64,000 bases of DNA from Spongilla lacustris (taxonomy: Eukaryota > Porifera > Demospongiae > Spongillida > Spongillidae): the NCBI GenBank assembly GCA_949361645.1, contig OX442430.1, positions 1,411,856 to 1,475,855 on the forward strand, given 5' to 3'. Of this stretch, positions 46,786-59,154 are shown piece after piece. Position 1 is the stretch's first letter; every line of letters begins with the position of its first letter. The notes under the pieces were generated by a model, which worked only from the letters and a program-made list of their open reading frames with translations, did no database searches and was not told where the DNA came from. The position numbers and the translations under genes were made by a program.

Positions 46786-47397
46786 CAAGGGCGTCGCGCC
46801 CTATAGGGCCGGTCCGGCCATGGCCGTACCAAATTTTAAGGACTGCACCCAACCACACCCCCTACATGTATTAACTAGTTAATGAAAGTTACACGCGTTT
46901 ACACACTATCATATACGTACACATGCGCGCAAAGTCTGATTGCTTTGCAGCTGCTTGATTTTTTTTTTGTCAGTCCTTCTTTATTGCCAGTTATCAATGA
47001 GTTCTAGCTCTAGTACCACGGGGTTGCGCACTACTACGCCTACGGAGAGAATAATAGCGCCAAATCAACCATCATTGCAGGGTTTTCCTAAACAAAGTTT
47101 TGGCCAAATACACCCGATAAAGCGATCATTTCAAGCTGCCTGGTTTACCTCTATCCCAGGGGTGAAGTACTTTAGAACAAGTAACAGGGAGTTAGCAGGG
47201 AATTGCTGTTCATCGCTCTCCGCAATGAGTCTATTCACAACACTTGTATCTGTTTTCACCGATTTTGCACGAGTTTTTCTACTAAAAGCGTTGGCTCCTG
47301 GGGCTCCGCCCCAGACCCCGGTGGGAGAGCTTACAGCGCTCCCCCACACCCCCTTGCAGGGCGGGAGGGGTGCGCCCCTCCCGCACCCTCCCCGGGA
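46786..47397 (+). mobile_element. hAT remnant with TTF-type finger ORF
   Basis: It starts CAAGGGCGTCGCGCC, similar in style to other hAT ends here. An ORF from the ATG at 46997 reads NQPSLQGFPKQSFGQIHPIK, then RSFQAAWFTSIPGVKYF, the usual start of ZMYM/TTF-finger hAT transposases. After about 47280 it runs into the GC-rich subterminal block shared with 38150-38300 and 59190-59310. The catalytic part is absent, so it is internally deleted. Confidence 0.65.
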
Positions 47398-48719
47398 CAG
47401 GGGCGGATACAGGAATTTTTTAAGGGGGGGGCACGGTTAATAAAAGGTATAAGAAAGTGGGCGTGGACCCCAAAAGGGGGTGGGTGTGGGAGGGGGATAT
47501 GCCCCCTCCCGCGCGAAGCGCGGAAGCTTTTGATACTATCAAAGTAGTAAAGCATTAAAACTATGCTAGTTTTAGTGTTTTATTTATATGTACAGTTAAA
47601 AATTGCACCACAAGAAAAGTATTTGCACCGTGCTGATAGATGAGCAAATAGTTTCGGGCCTAAAATTGTTGCGAAATATATTATTAGCCATAATGCTTCA
47701 TTTGAGTCATAAATAGCAAAATAGGGATATGAAATATTCACTTTCCTTGTGATATAAGGCGCCGGCCGAGGTTGGTTTCCGCAGCAAAAAAATGTAAGAA
47801 AATCATATGGCAAATCAACGATTGTATGTGCATGCATGCAGGCTGCATGTAATCAGTCTGTATCAGCTAGTATGTATATGTGCTCAGGGCAGTTAAGGCA
47901 TGGGTTCTCAATAGAAACCTTTTTTCTAACATAGTTGCTATGCACTGTGCTATATTTAAATTATGAATGCATAATATTAAAGCCCGGATATAATATTGCA
48001 TTTAATGCGTGATGACGTCACGCGGACACGGGCAATTAATGAATATATACTTTAACCGTATGGAATCAATTACGGAACTGAAGACGTGACAGTAATGTCT
48101 TAAAAACTTTAGTACATATTGCACTTACTATGGATTACATAAGTGCCGGTAGGACCTTTCTGAATTCAGTCTTAGCGGACAGATAAATTTAATAACGCTC
48201 TAAAGTTTGGACCTTTTTATCAATTTAATCAACTAATACTCCCAGTAACTTGGTAATCAAGATCATGATCGTCTGGTCCTACTGCAATTCGGTAAGTACA
48301 ATGACTCTAGAGTTTTATGGTAGATGTAAAAAAAATTAACTGGCACGGCATCAACTCAGTAAGCGTTGCGTACTACCTCCATTTTCGCGCGCCGCCACGT
48401 AACTAGGTTACGCACGCGCGCCGCTATGGCGGGATAAGCCCGCGTTAGTTCGGCTGCTAGGGTAATAGTGGAGCGTACGCATGTTTTTGTTTTGAATCTC
48501 CAGCTTTTTAACTATATAAGCGTTTGTGGGTTCTGCTGAGTCGTGCTGACACGGATACCACCCACAAACCGCATTCTAAACGATTGTGGTGCTAACGTAT
48601 ACACTCCTACACGCACACACATAAACAAAGCGTGTAACGGCTTTCAAAGATAAACACAACAACTATTTGCTCCTGAAAGTCCTCTGTATACCCCCTACAT
48701 ATGTTCTCCTGTATGTTAT

Positions 48720-49770
48720 TATATGGTGTGGTATGAGGGAAGATGGGTGTGGTGTGAGGAGTGAAGATGGGTGTGGTGTGAAGAGGGAAAATGGGTGTGG
48801 TGTGAGGAGGGACAATAGGTGTGGTGCAGATGGAAAATGGGTGTGGTGTAAGAAAGAAACATGGGTGTGGTGTGAGGAGGGAACATGTGTGCAGTGTAAG
48901 GAGGGAAGATGGGTGTGGTGCAAGAAAGGAACATGGGTGTGGTGCAAGAAAGGAACATGGGTGTGGTGTGAGGAGTGTGGTGTGAGGAGTGTAGTGTGAG
49001 GGAACATGGTGTAGTGTGAGGAGGAAACATGGGTGTGAATGTGAGGAGGGAACATGGTTGTGAATGTGAGGAGGGAACATGGGTGTGGATGTGAGGAGGG
49101 AACATGGGTATAGTGTGAGGAGGGAACATGGGTATAGTGTGAGGAGGGAACATGGGCGTAGTGTGAGGAGGGAACATGGGTGTAGTGTGAGGAGGGAACA
49201 TGGGTGTAGTGTGAGGAGGGAACATGGGTGTAGTGTGAGGAGGGAACAAGGGTATAGTGTGAGGAGGGAACATGGGCATAGCATGAGGGAAAATGGGTGT
49301 GGCCTTCTGTGCACCTTTTGCCTCTTCTAGAGCACTCCTGTGGTCCAGCTATGGCATTGAGAAGGGAACATGGGAGCTGGAGGGAACCATCTACATGTCT
49401 GAAGTGTGATTATTAAAACACAATACTACACAGCAGCGAGATAGCCATAGTGACCAGATAGCACACACTCCTAAATCACGTTGGGTCGTCTGTGAGGGAA
49501 CATGGTGTAGTGTGAGGAGGAAACATGGGTGTGAATGTGAGGAGGGAACATGGTTGTGAATGTGAGGAGGGAACATGGGTGTGGATGTGAGGAGGGAACA
49601 TGGGTATAGTGTGAGGAGGGAACATGGGCGTAGTGTGAGGAGGGAACATGGGTGTAGTGTGAGGAGGGAACATGGGTGTAGTGTGAGGAGGGAACATGGG
49701 TGTAGTGTGAGGAGGGAACAAGGGTATAGTGTGAGGAGGGAACATGGGCATAGCATGAGGAGGGAAAATG
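48720..49770. repeat. 24-bp minisatellite, two blocks
   Basis: The unit is close to gggaacatgggtgtagtgtg plus agga. About 23 copies span 48720-49300 and 11 span 49500-49770. Because the unit is eight codons long, minus-strand frames stay open (MFPPHTTP and PCSLLTLH repeats); these ORFs of up to 235 residues are likely not genes. Confidence 0.88.
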
Positions 49771-49968
49771 GGTGTGGCCTTCTGTGCACCTTTTGCCTCT
49801 TCTAGAGCACTCCTGTGGTCCAGCTATGGCATTGAGAAGGGAACATGGGAGCTGGAGGGAACCATCTACATGTCTGAAGTGTGATTATTAAAACACAATA
49901 CTACACAGCAGCGAGATAGCCATAGTGACCAGATAGCACACACTCCTAAATCACGTTGGGTCATCTGT
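48998..49968. repeat. 496-bp tandem duplication
   Basis: The segment 48998-49493, including minisatellite units and about 190 bp of unique sequence, recurs at 49494-49968 almost unchanged. The second copy has fewer 24-bp units. Confidence 0.9.
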
Positions 49969-50229
49969 ACATATATACCATATGTAGCGCTATAAATATG
50001 TAGTAAACACTTGCACAATTTTAGATCTAGCCAGTAGGCCCAGGCAGGTGGGCTTAGGCTAGAATCGATCGATAATTGAATACCTCCCTCAGTTATCGTT
50101 TCAAAACACACTGCACAACGCACACTCACGCAAGATAAACACGCTCGTATGACTCTACAGTTAATTATTACACCAAGCACGACTAGGCTCCTTTGCACGT
50201 AAACATATACTGCATCATACATGTCTACA

Positions 50230-50355
50230 CTCACACACACACACACACACACACAAACAAACACACACACACGACACTAAATAACGCCCCCCACACCACA
50301 ACACTAAAATTATACGTATACGCCCCCCCCCCCCCCCCACACACACACACACACA
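50230..50355. repeat. CA repeats and poly(C) run
   Basis: Two (CA)n stretches surround a 16-base C run at 50323-50338. Non-coding. Confidence 0.9.
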
Positions 50356-51021
50356 CATGTGCAAGCACACACGACACAAAACACGGGCTCCCACGCGCAC
50401 CCACATACAAGCACACAAACATTGTACAACGTACTTAAAGATCGAAACAAAACACACGCTGTGAACATAACGAGAGAGAATGACAATATCAGCCGCCCGG
50501 CCGCATCGCTTCAAATAAGTCACGTGCGATAACGTAGCAATGAATTTCATTAAGTCTATAATTTTAAAACCCACGCCTTAACTGCCCTGAGTATCAGATC
50601 TGTAAAATCAAGTCTCGATTTGCGGTCCGGCTTCTTTTCATTTTTCATTTTTGCTGTGTTCCTCTCCCACAATAGGCGATAACAGTGAATATGCATCAGA
50701 CACAATACATGTATATTCCGTTCTATGGGTACTACAGGCAGAGAAAATATACAATGCTACAGGTAACAACTGTTCGATGTTAACGCAGGACCTACATGTG
50801 GCAGATCGACATCAATGTTATGATACCGTCTGCGTAACTGCTCTAGCATCAATCAACCAACCGGTTAGGTATGAATAACGATATGCGCTACAAACGCTGT
50901 ACATGACCGATCAGATCGCTCCGCTATCAGTGTGCGCTTGAAAACACAAGAAAACACTCAGATTATTGAAGAATTAACGAGTAACGTGCCACGTCATGTG
51001 AATATAGTTGGATTATTGAAT

Positions 51022-51023
<2 letters not shown>

Positions 51024-51080
<57 letters not shown>

Positions 51081-51122
51081 CTTGTCCCCCCGGTACCCCC
51101 CCCCCCCCCCCCCCCCCCCCCC
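51024..51122. repeat. G57 run facing a C27 run
   Basis: 57 consecutive G (51024-51080), a short spacer, then a C run (51096-51122, broken once or twice near its end). It lies at the right end of a hAT-like element and can form G-quadruplexes or a G/C hairpin. Confidence 0.9.
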
Positions 51123-51764
51123 TAGATCCGCCCCTGTAACAGTACATGTATCAGCGCTGTAGCTAACCGCGGCACTGTTTCGTGCGGTTATAATCGCACG
51201 CGGTACAGTCTTACCTCGCACTAGTGGAAAATTAACACCTCGCACTAGTGAAAATAAGGGCTATTCATTGGAGAGTTGAGCAAACTTGCGGTTTACATAG
51301 CGCTACCCAAGTTATGACAGTTTCTTACCTGAAATCAGATTCAATACGTGTTGTGGCCTTGGTACCTGTACACAGAATCTCATTAATGGTGGTATCAAAA
51401 TTAATTTTACGGACCTGTGTCTCTTCATCAAATACGGTACATGTATCGCCCTGAAGAACAATGCAGTGAAATGAGCCCACACATGATTTGTATACAGTGC
51501 TCAGTCTCACTTTCTTCCAGATAAACAACAAAAGTTGCTACTAAACAACGTCTCTTTCAGTTCCTGGAATGGTTCATATATTGGCATAGGTTTAAGAGAT
51601 GAACGTTACATGTACACCCCCTGTAATTGACCTAAACAAACTAGGTTATTGCAGAGTTGTGTGTGCAATGTGTTCAATTGTAATGCAGCTTTGCATTAAA
51701 CATAATTGAGGGTGGAGTGCTTATGCTTATGATTTACGCAATTTACTGTACCAGCAGCTGATTT

Positions 51765-52530
51765 AGTCTCGTTCCCAGACCCTACGTATTGAGGAACAAG
51801 CTATAACGCTATTCGGTTGAAAACGCTGGAATGTCGGCGGCACCAATCAGATTACAAGCGTGTCTGAGCGCACACGTACACTAAGCATACTTAGACACGC
51901 CCAATAGTATATCAATGTCACCCCCCCTTCCCCTGATTTGACATCGCGTCATATCAAAAGCGGTATGCTGTGAAAGGGGTCAGGATTTAACTATCCATGT
52001 ACAATATACATATAGGCGTGGCTGTAACGTCAAATCCCTGTGATTATCTAGTAAGTCAAACCGCCCCTACCTAACCAACTGCATGTCGGTCAAATATTGT
52101 CAAATCCCCTACTAATCCCGGCATCGCCCGTACAGGGCAAATTCCAAGCGTACCTGTAATCTAATTGGTGCCACCAGAGATAACATAGATCTCTGGTGCA
52201 TGCCGCCGACATTCCAGCACTTGCTCGAATCCCATAGTTTGCATATATCAGTGCGCAGTGCAAATCTCGACTATAGTGCGCTGTGCAAACCTCAACTAGT
52301 GCGGGTTGCAAACCTCAACTAGTGCGTGGTACAAATCTCAGCTAGTGCGCTGTGCAAATCTCAACTAGTGCGTTGTGCAAATCAACTAGTGCGTTGTGCA
52401 CGGTGCAAACCTCAACTAGTGCGCAGGGCAAACTTCAAGTAGTGCGCGGCACAACTGTTTCAGTGCGCGACCTACCGGGCCACCGTTGTATTGCCTTGTT
52501 TCTCAACAAATAGGGTCTGGGAACGAGACT
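51765..52530. mobile_element. TIR element with agtctcgttcccagaccc ends
   Basis: The inverted ends match over about 38 bp. A further inner inverted pair lies at 51826-51865 and 52150-52222 (gctggaatgtcggcggcacc). A 23-bp minisatellite around caactagtgcgcggtgcaaa fills 52265-52450. No ORF or clear target duplication. Confidence 0.7.
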
Positions 52531-54010
52531 GCGCCACGAACCTTCGGAGTTCCAACCTAAGCAACGGATCCAACCATCAGCATCGGTATCCGAAGATTAA
52601 GAGGTATCAGTAATGCGTAATAAACACTCGCTGAATCTCAGAGTCAAAATTCGCGATAGAGCTGAATAAGGTTTGTGCCTTTCATATAACGCCCACAACG
52701 ATAGCGGAATATTTTGTTGAGCACGAGGCCAATTGGGCGTTGTTCTTCCTTCACAAACATTTGAGTTACGCACGTGATGAAGACAAAATTATACTGTCTG
52801 GGTACGAGATTGGCTCCTCATTTGAGTGCGCACGTGATGATGATCAGTGCTATGTACGAAGATCTTAGTACATGTACAGAAAATTCAGAGAAACCAGAAA
52901 TTATCATAGAAAAAATCTGAAAAATGCTCGATAATTATGTCCATAGATTCCAGATTTGGGGACATGTGGGGCGAATCCTTTACCATATTAAATACAGCAG
53001 ATATGTGAGCTGGAATATGGTAATTAGATTTTAATTTCAATGTCATCAAGTCAAAGCAGAAAAATATAGGGAACCCAAAGGAAGGGGCTAAAATTTCAAT
53101 TCGTACCGTGTCCTATATTTTATTGCACTAGTGGGGCAAATCTTATAGTGAAGCAGAACATTGGATTTTCTTGAGTTTTTCCTACAATCACCTACACTGC
53201 TCGCAAGCGGTTAGTTGTACATACCGCTAATTCCTGTGACCGCACATTTCTCCATATGTTAAGGATTTAACGTATGGCATCGCATAAACTTCATTTTACT
53301 TCTTTCGCCATTGATATTGGTAACGATGCTTCTTCCAAAAGTATATAAGAACCATCAGAGTAATAAACCATGATTGTAATTCCGTTTCATTTTGCTCTGT
53401 TCCTGTGATACGTATGCATGCGCATCTTTTAATGGATGTGGTTCTACTAGTGTGTTTGCTGTGAACTGCAACGGAGTTTTTTTTTTTTTAACATATCTGA
53501 AAATTCAAATTTAGTGTGTAAGTTACATGTCCTACTCTTGAACGTAAACTACTAAATATACATGTATATTGCACGTGAATGATTTGTGTAAGTGGGTAAG
53601 AAACGGGCCGCAATCATGCGATTTACTTTGCATTTACTATTTCTGATAAATGAATTTGAATGAATTGTGCAGGGGGTACTTTTTTTGCATTGGACAAAAC
53701 TTGCATTTCACATTTGCCGTTCTTTTTTTTTTAAATTAAAATTGTAAGTCAACATTTATGTCTATATATTCTGCACATTATTATTTTAAATCTACATTTA
53801 TAAACCTACATTGTCCACTGCCGTTGACGTTCCAGGCCGTAAGTACCGGCAACCTTATGTGTTACGTGTTGATTAAATTTTCTTCTATGGTTTGCATTTG
53901 AACATGCAAAGGCTGTAAGTCTCGTAAGTGTCAAGTGTATACATTTACCTGTGTATGTCTATTTATAGAAAGGAGTAAGTATCGTTTGGTTTATGCATGT
54001 AAAGAGTAGT
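52531..54010. other. No gene recognised
   Basis: AT-rich sequence with T runs near 53479 and 53726. No coding frame or element was identified. Confidence 0.5.
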
Positions 54011-54790
54011 ATAGGTAGGGGGTTTCTGGACCAAGAGATTTTTTGATATGGTTTCAGGTATCGCGGGGGCATTTATCAATAACATGGTCTGCGATGAGCA
54101 TGCAGGAGAAAGGTACCTTGCAGCCAGAAATGAAGCTTGCAAATACCCTGGTAAGGGTCGGAAAATGGACCATCGCGGGTTAGCATATTGACAAAGGTAG
54201 TGGAAAGCTACTACGTTAGATTCAGCTGAATGCAGAGCGCAGCGGCGAGGCACTCGCTAGCGAGCACGAGGAGCGGCGCAGCCGTGACGAGCGGCCTTTG
54301 CTCGCGCGAGGGACGAAATAGCGGAGCGACGGCATGAAGCTTACGATGTGGTCTGTAGGATGTATTTATATAATGCTGGTCCAGAAACCCCATGGATTTT
54401 ACTGGGAATTAGATACTCCGGAGGCTTCGTTAAGGGTCTGAAAAGATACAGATAAGACTGTTGGAATGATCTGAAAAGGTCTTAAAACATATCATAAAAT
54501 CAAGTATGTTACTGGCTTGTAGGTACCACTAATTTATGACTAGGTTAAGCGGTGAAATGAGATGAGTTATATTTGGTCCAGCATTAAATGGAGTTCAGAT
54601 ACTCCGAAGGCTCTGATCAAGGTCTAATGAATATACCATTGGAGACCATTTCGTAAGTAGATTAGCTAATCATCAGCTCCACGATAACTGGTCGAAGTCG
54701 GGGACGATCCTATTGGGAGCGTGCCCCGCGAGACAAGAAAACACTCGCCAACCAGATCGAAATCTCATGATCCAGAAACCCCCTACCTAT
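54011..54790. mobile_element. TIR element with ataggtagggggtttctgga ends
   Basis: Left ataggtagggggtttctgga and right tccagaaaccccctacctat are perfect 20-bp inverted ends, and the match continues loosely inward (gagattt). The motif ggtccagaaacccc recurs once inside at 54368. About 780 bp, non-coding; a TA-type target is possible but not proven. Confidence 0.7.
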
Positions 54791-54982
54791 ATACTTACTA
54801 GCATAGGTTAACTTAAGCCTGTCCGGCGAGGACCTGCACATGTGTAGGTTAGGTAACGAGCTCGGGTACAGAGTAACCTAGGCTGTAGATGAAATAACCT
54901 TGGTATATAGATGAACTCGGAATCTACGTGAATCCTATAATGATCTGAGTTAATATATTTTCAATTAGAGAATTGAATATGA

Positions 54983-55509
54983 GTGTTGTATGAACACCTA
55001 AAATCGGCATCCACACAGAAGATGCATATCAAGACACCTAAATACGTACCAAAGCATTGTGTTATCAATGTAGCTACAGACTGCAGGAGGGACTTTATCT
55101 ACGCAATATTGTCGGCTATGTACTCTCGGATTGTCGGCAGTCGACACGAAAGACCGTGTATGATAAATATTTGTACACGACACCGCTTAATACGACTGGA
55201 ATGAGCTGGCCTGTGATGCCTGATGAGATCAAGTTATTCGAAGAGTTAAATTCAGATATTTCGGTAAACGTGTTGAAATATGACATAGATAAGAATCGAT
55301 ACTACAAGGTTTATAATTCTATTCAGCCACGTGCTAGTACTAAAGTGGACCTGTTGCTGTTGGAAGAGGATGGTGATCGTAACTACGTATGGATTAAAAA
55401 TTTTGATAGTTTATTTGGTAAATGTTGTAAGTATTACATTAGGAAGTACGCCTGCCGAGATTGTACCTATATCAAGCACCATTTCGCCAAAGACCAGTGT
55501 CAAAAATGA
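54983..55509 (+). pseudogene. Fragment of Polinton-type DNA polymerase B gene
   Basis: The first frame reads KHCVINVATDCRRDFIYAIL; the reading then shifts to the frame with SWPVMPDEIKLFEELN and DISVNVLKYD, followed by YVWIKNFDSLFGK and a Cys pair in YACRDC. This pattern (CIIN...FxxAIL, a short loop, then INVF...YxLIKNFSRL and a zinc-finger-like CxxC) is the N-terminal region of protein-primed B-family polymerases of Polinton/Maverick-like elements in animals. The polymerase core is absent and a frameshift separates the blocks, so this is a relic. Assignment is by remembered pattern only. Confidence 0.55.
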
Positions 55510-55526
55510 ATGTTAAGTTAAGTCCT

Positions 55527-58475
55527 CTTTTTTTAGTTCTTTCTGGGATTTTAGATAGCTAAATTTCAATTTAAAGAAATAGCATTATGAATTAATATAA
55601 TATACATGTATGTTCAAGCTAAAGTTCCCACACCAAGACCCCTAACTAGGATGGCTCGAGCAATGGACCTGGTCAAGGTGAGGTTCATCTTGCTGTATAG
55701 GTCATGGGTGACCTTGCTCCTCACATACCCTGAATGCCTGGCTATTCGGCGGGCCAGTAGCGCAAATGTATTGACTGCCTCCTTCCCCCAATTACCATAA
55801 GTCTCAACTGCTATGGGAAGACAACTCCAACCGAGCTCAGAGCACTTAGCATTGTTGCTCTGATGTTTGCGTGTTTCAGCCAAATCAGCAGTAAAACCAG
55901 AGCAAATACTTGACTAACCCAAAGTTTTTGGTATTAATGGAGATGTTACGGTGAAGTCGAATGCAGCTGGTTTTCCACCTACCCAATTCTGCACTAAGAC
56001 ATTGGCTGGTCGGGTGTGAGACATGTCAGGTGTAAGACCAGTGCCTTCCTCCACATTTACCTATAAATGTGCTTGATGGTTATAGCAGAGAACCACATCA
56101 CCCCCTCGCCTACATGTAGCTGCATGGTGACCAAGTGGGTCCAAAGCTATGTCAGTGCAAAGAGGACATGAGAGCCCTCTAGAGATGTCCACACCTAACC
56201 ACCACTGAATTGCTACACAAAACTCACTTGGGTCCAGGTGCATACCTAACTCCACTGTAGGTACCACAGTAAGCCATGAAGAAGCATGGGGCGCCGATAC
56301 AGAAAGAAGGCGGACTTTGTTGGCTAGAGAGGAAGCATCCAATAGATTTGAGATCAATACAACTAGAAAGGTTTTTCTGGTGAACAGGTGATGACACAAT
56401 GGAGTCAAGTGTGACAGTATCTTGTGGAGGGACTAGGGTATTGAAGGCGTCAATAGCACGAGTAAGGTGGTGATTACCTTCTATAGCACAACCAGTGGCT
56501 CCAACTGAGGTAATATAGGCAGCACAAGAGTGGAGCGCAACCGAACGTAGACCAAGCCCATCATACTTGAGACAAGCAGAGTCAGTTAGATCCAGTACAA
56601 AGAAGAAGACAAAACATTCTCTAACTTCGACATCAAAGCCTGTCAAAGGGTCAAAGACTAGGCTAGGAGGTGTACTCCTTGCAAGATGTACCAGCTTGCA
56701 AAAGGCACCACACATGCTGAGAATATTAAAAGCTACCTGAAGGTCAATAGCTCCAATGTCTTTTATTTTGGACAACAACTTCACCGCCTCGTTGCGATTT
56801 GCAGAAATGAAGTTAGCACAATGCAGGTAATACCCAATTGGAGCATCATGTATGTCCAAGTGTGGGGCATGAGAACCTTCATTGAAGTAGGGAACATTGC
56901 AGTGTTGGTCCGACAGAAGATCTTGCACTCTGAAAGGTTAATGAAGATACCTAGAGTATGCCCAAGTTCTTCAATAAGGGTAAGAGCTCGCACCAATGCT
57001 GATTTGGATCCAGCCAAGATGCCATCATCATAATACCAAGCTCGATATAGTAAATCTTGGCACTCATCGTTCGTGTCAATAGCTGATACAATCTTTTGCA
57101 GCACAAGGTCAAAGAACAGAGGACCTAAGGGATCTCCCTGCTGTACCCCAGTTTCTGAGGTAAGCTGGTCAAGGGGATGAAACAATAGTGGATGAGTACC
57201 ATAGCACCATGCAGTCTTCCCAGGGTGCCAGCTCAGGAAAGACAGACACATACTTAGAGAGGAGTACCTGCCTAGAAACAAGATTAATTTGTTCTTCGTG
57301 TCTATTTTCATTACAGCAATGTCTTCATCCTTCCAATGACTGTCAATCATGTTCCTTAAGCTATGTAACACCCTTTCAGACCCTGCAGAACAAGTGACCC
57401 CAAGTTGAAGTGGTTGGAAGTCTGATGCTTTTGCTTTGACAAGGGAGCAAAGGCACTTTCAGTTAGTCTTCAATGGTTTCCCCTACTGCAATGGGCCTTA
57501 TGTCTGCAGGGCAGTTGGGTTTCAATTTATTTAAAGCCGTCAGGTTGGCTCCGCCTAGAAATTGCGACACTTTCTTTGGGACTTTTCCTGAGGCTAAAAA
57601 GTTGATGATGCTTCTTAGGATAGAAATAGGCAGAGGGATGTTGATTATATCAATGAGATGTTGGATTCTAAGGCCAGATGGTGCTGCTGCTGTACCCCTT
57701 GGGAAAGAGTGCAAGATGGCAGCTATGTCAAAATTCAAGCCAAGGAAAAGAGGCATGCAAGTCGACAAATCCGGGATTGGATGGGGTGGACAACTTGGGT
57801 GTTTGTCTTTGATCATTTGCCATGTTGAGTCATTGTTGGGGGCTACACCATCAGAGAGAAGAGTGCGACATGCTTTCCCATACATACCGCTAGTGTTACA
57901 GCATACTCCGTGGTTCTCTTTGGATCCGAGTCATGCCTATTAGGAGTTGCCATGGCATTTTCCTTAGCCCGATTCCAAAGAATTCTCAACTCATTTTTGG
58001 ACCAGAGATCACAAAGAGTAGATATATTTGTGGGTTTTAGATGTCTGCCTTTACACTTTAAAGAGGGAAGCACGCACTTGGGTAACATAAGACGTTTCAG
58101 TCAGGCCTCCTCTGAGTTTTCAGACCTCAGCATTGTGGATAGCGCTTTAGCGAAGGCAGGCCTTGCCTTCTTAGGAACAAATCGTAGAGTTGGACATCTG
58201 AGGTGACAAATGTCTTCAAACGTTGGAAGCGTGGGCCGTGTGGAAGTGGTTACATCAATTGCTGGATTCATGGTCTCATTGTGGTCTCCTGGAGATAAAG
58301 AAGGAGAAATACAGTGTCTGGAAATTGTACGCAACGCGGACAAACAAATAAATGCTGTTCTGTCAACCACGTAGTAGGACATCTTCCGGAAATAAACCTT
58401 GGGCATGCGTAGACATATGAGATCGCCACATAGTTGGGGCTATTCACTCCAGGCATCCAGGTACAGGACATTGTT
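55527..58475 (-). mobile_element. LINE with restriction-like endonuclease, copy 3
   Basis: The same family as the LINE at 18383 and on the same strand, but more decayed. The 3' end is marked by a short A-rich stretch about 75 bp after the final stop. The 5' end is near 58475, where GRCPTTWLTEQHLFVCPRC starts the recognisable part. Confidence 0.8.
55614..58470 (-). pseudogene. LINE ORF remnant (copy 3)
   Basis: Blocks in order on minus: LFVCPRC (near 58395), DICHLRCPTLRFVPKKARPA, MLPKCVLPSLK (58088), LYGKACRTLL and GLRIQHLIDI (57885-57640), MKIDTKNKLILF (57300), GVQQGDPLGPLFF and WYYDDGILAG (57150-57030), SCPLCTDIALDPLGHHAATC (near 56150), TRPANVLVQNW with KPAAFDFTV, and a last frame 55614-55883. 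At least six frames are used. Compared with copy 1, RPAD has become RPAN in the endonuclease, and about 25 residues after the first RT motif are missing. Confidence 0.8.
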
Positions 58476-58555
58476 TTCTAAACGAGCGGCTTGGGGGGTG
58501 ACAAGATCTCGACGAGGAAGAGGGATTAAGGGATTGTGGCGGACTAGGTTGCCGT

Positions 58556-58627
58556 TGTGATGGCAGGGGCAGCAGTTGTGATGGCAGGGGCAGCAGTTGT
58601 GATGGCAGGGGCAAGCAGTTGTGATGG
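58556..58627. repeat. 21-bp repeat gtgatggcaggggcagcagt, x3-4
   Basis: Three to four tandem units upstream of LINE copy 3, giving Cys/His-rich artefact frames (CPCHHNC). Confidence 0.85.
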
Positions 58628-58709
58628 CTATGGCGTTAGAGGCAGCTACTGTAGCAAAAGGAAGAAAATTATTCTTTTTATTATTATTACATATTATTAG
58701 TGATTTCAC

Positions 58710-59154
58710 AAGTACAAAAAACTAACTTAGGCTACACTACACTACACTGCTGTTCATGAGATCAAAAGACTTACAGATCTAAATAGGCAGATGGAGTCTT
58801 GGAAAGACATCAACCCAAAAAAAGCCTGCTCTGATTGCTCAATCAATGGTAGAAAGAATTGCTTGTTACCGTGCACGGCAATAAATAGAGTTACCGTACA
58901 CGGTAATTTCGCCGCAAACTGGAGGTTAACTTAATTAATTATTTGTATAACGTATTCGTATATATATTTTTTATAACATACAAATACAAATGCATATTTT
59001 TTAAATGGTTGACGATAAACAAGCACTAATTTTTCATCCAGCACTACATGAGTACAATTGCCAATTGACGATTAATTGCTAGTGCATCCGTGCATACATT
59101 GCCAAAGATTCTAGTTTTTGAAATTTCGATAGTATCGCTGCAGTACGACCACAG
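58710..59154. other. No gene recognised
   Basis: AT-rich spacer with a small inverted pair (ttaccgtgcacggca and gagttaccgtacacggtaa near 58866-58905). Nothing else found. Confidence 0.5.

Larger units (their letters stand above)
47883..50590. mobile_element. 2.7-kb non-autonomous TIR element
   Basis: Left end ctcagggcagttaaggc at 47883 and right end gccttaactgccctgag at 50574-50590 are inverted copies, with the match extending into atgggt/acccac. No transposase is found. The interior is two rounds of a 496-bp duplication made mostly of a 24-bp minisatellite, plus CA and C runs near 50230-50355. A target duplication is not clear. Confidence 0.7.
47398..51137. mobile_element. Possible hAT-like element, TIR CAGGGGCGGAT
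   Basis: Left end CAGGGGCGGATACAGG at 47398 and right end (inverted) CAGGGGCGGATCTAGG ending at 51137. Both continue into G-rich subterminal sequence. No matching target duplication is seen, so the two ends may belong to different insertions. It encloses the element at 47883-50590. Confidence 0.45.

Noticed and set aside
48607..49314. Long minus-strand ORFs rich in CSLLTLHP or MFPPHTTP
   Set aside because: They are translations of a 24-bp minisatellite whose unit length is a multiple of three.
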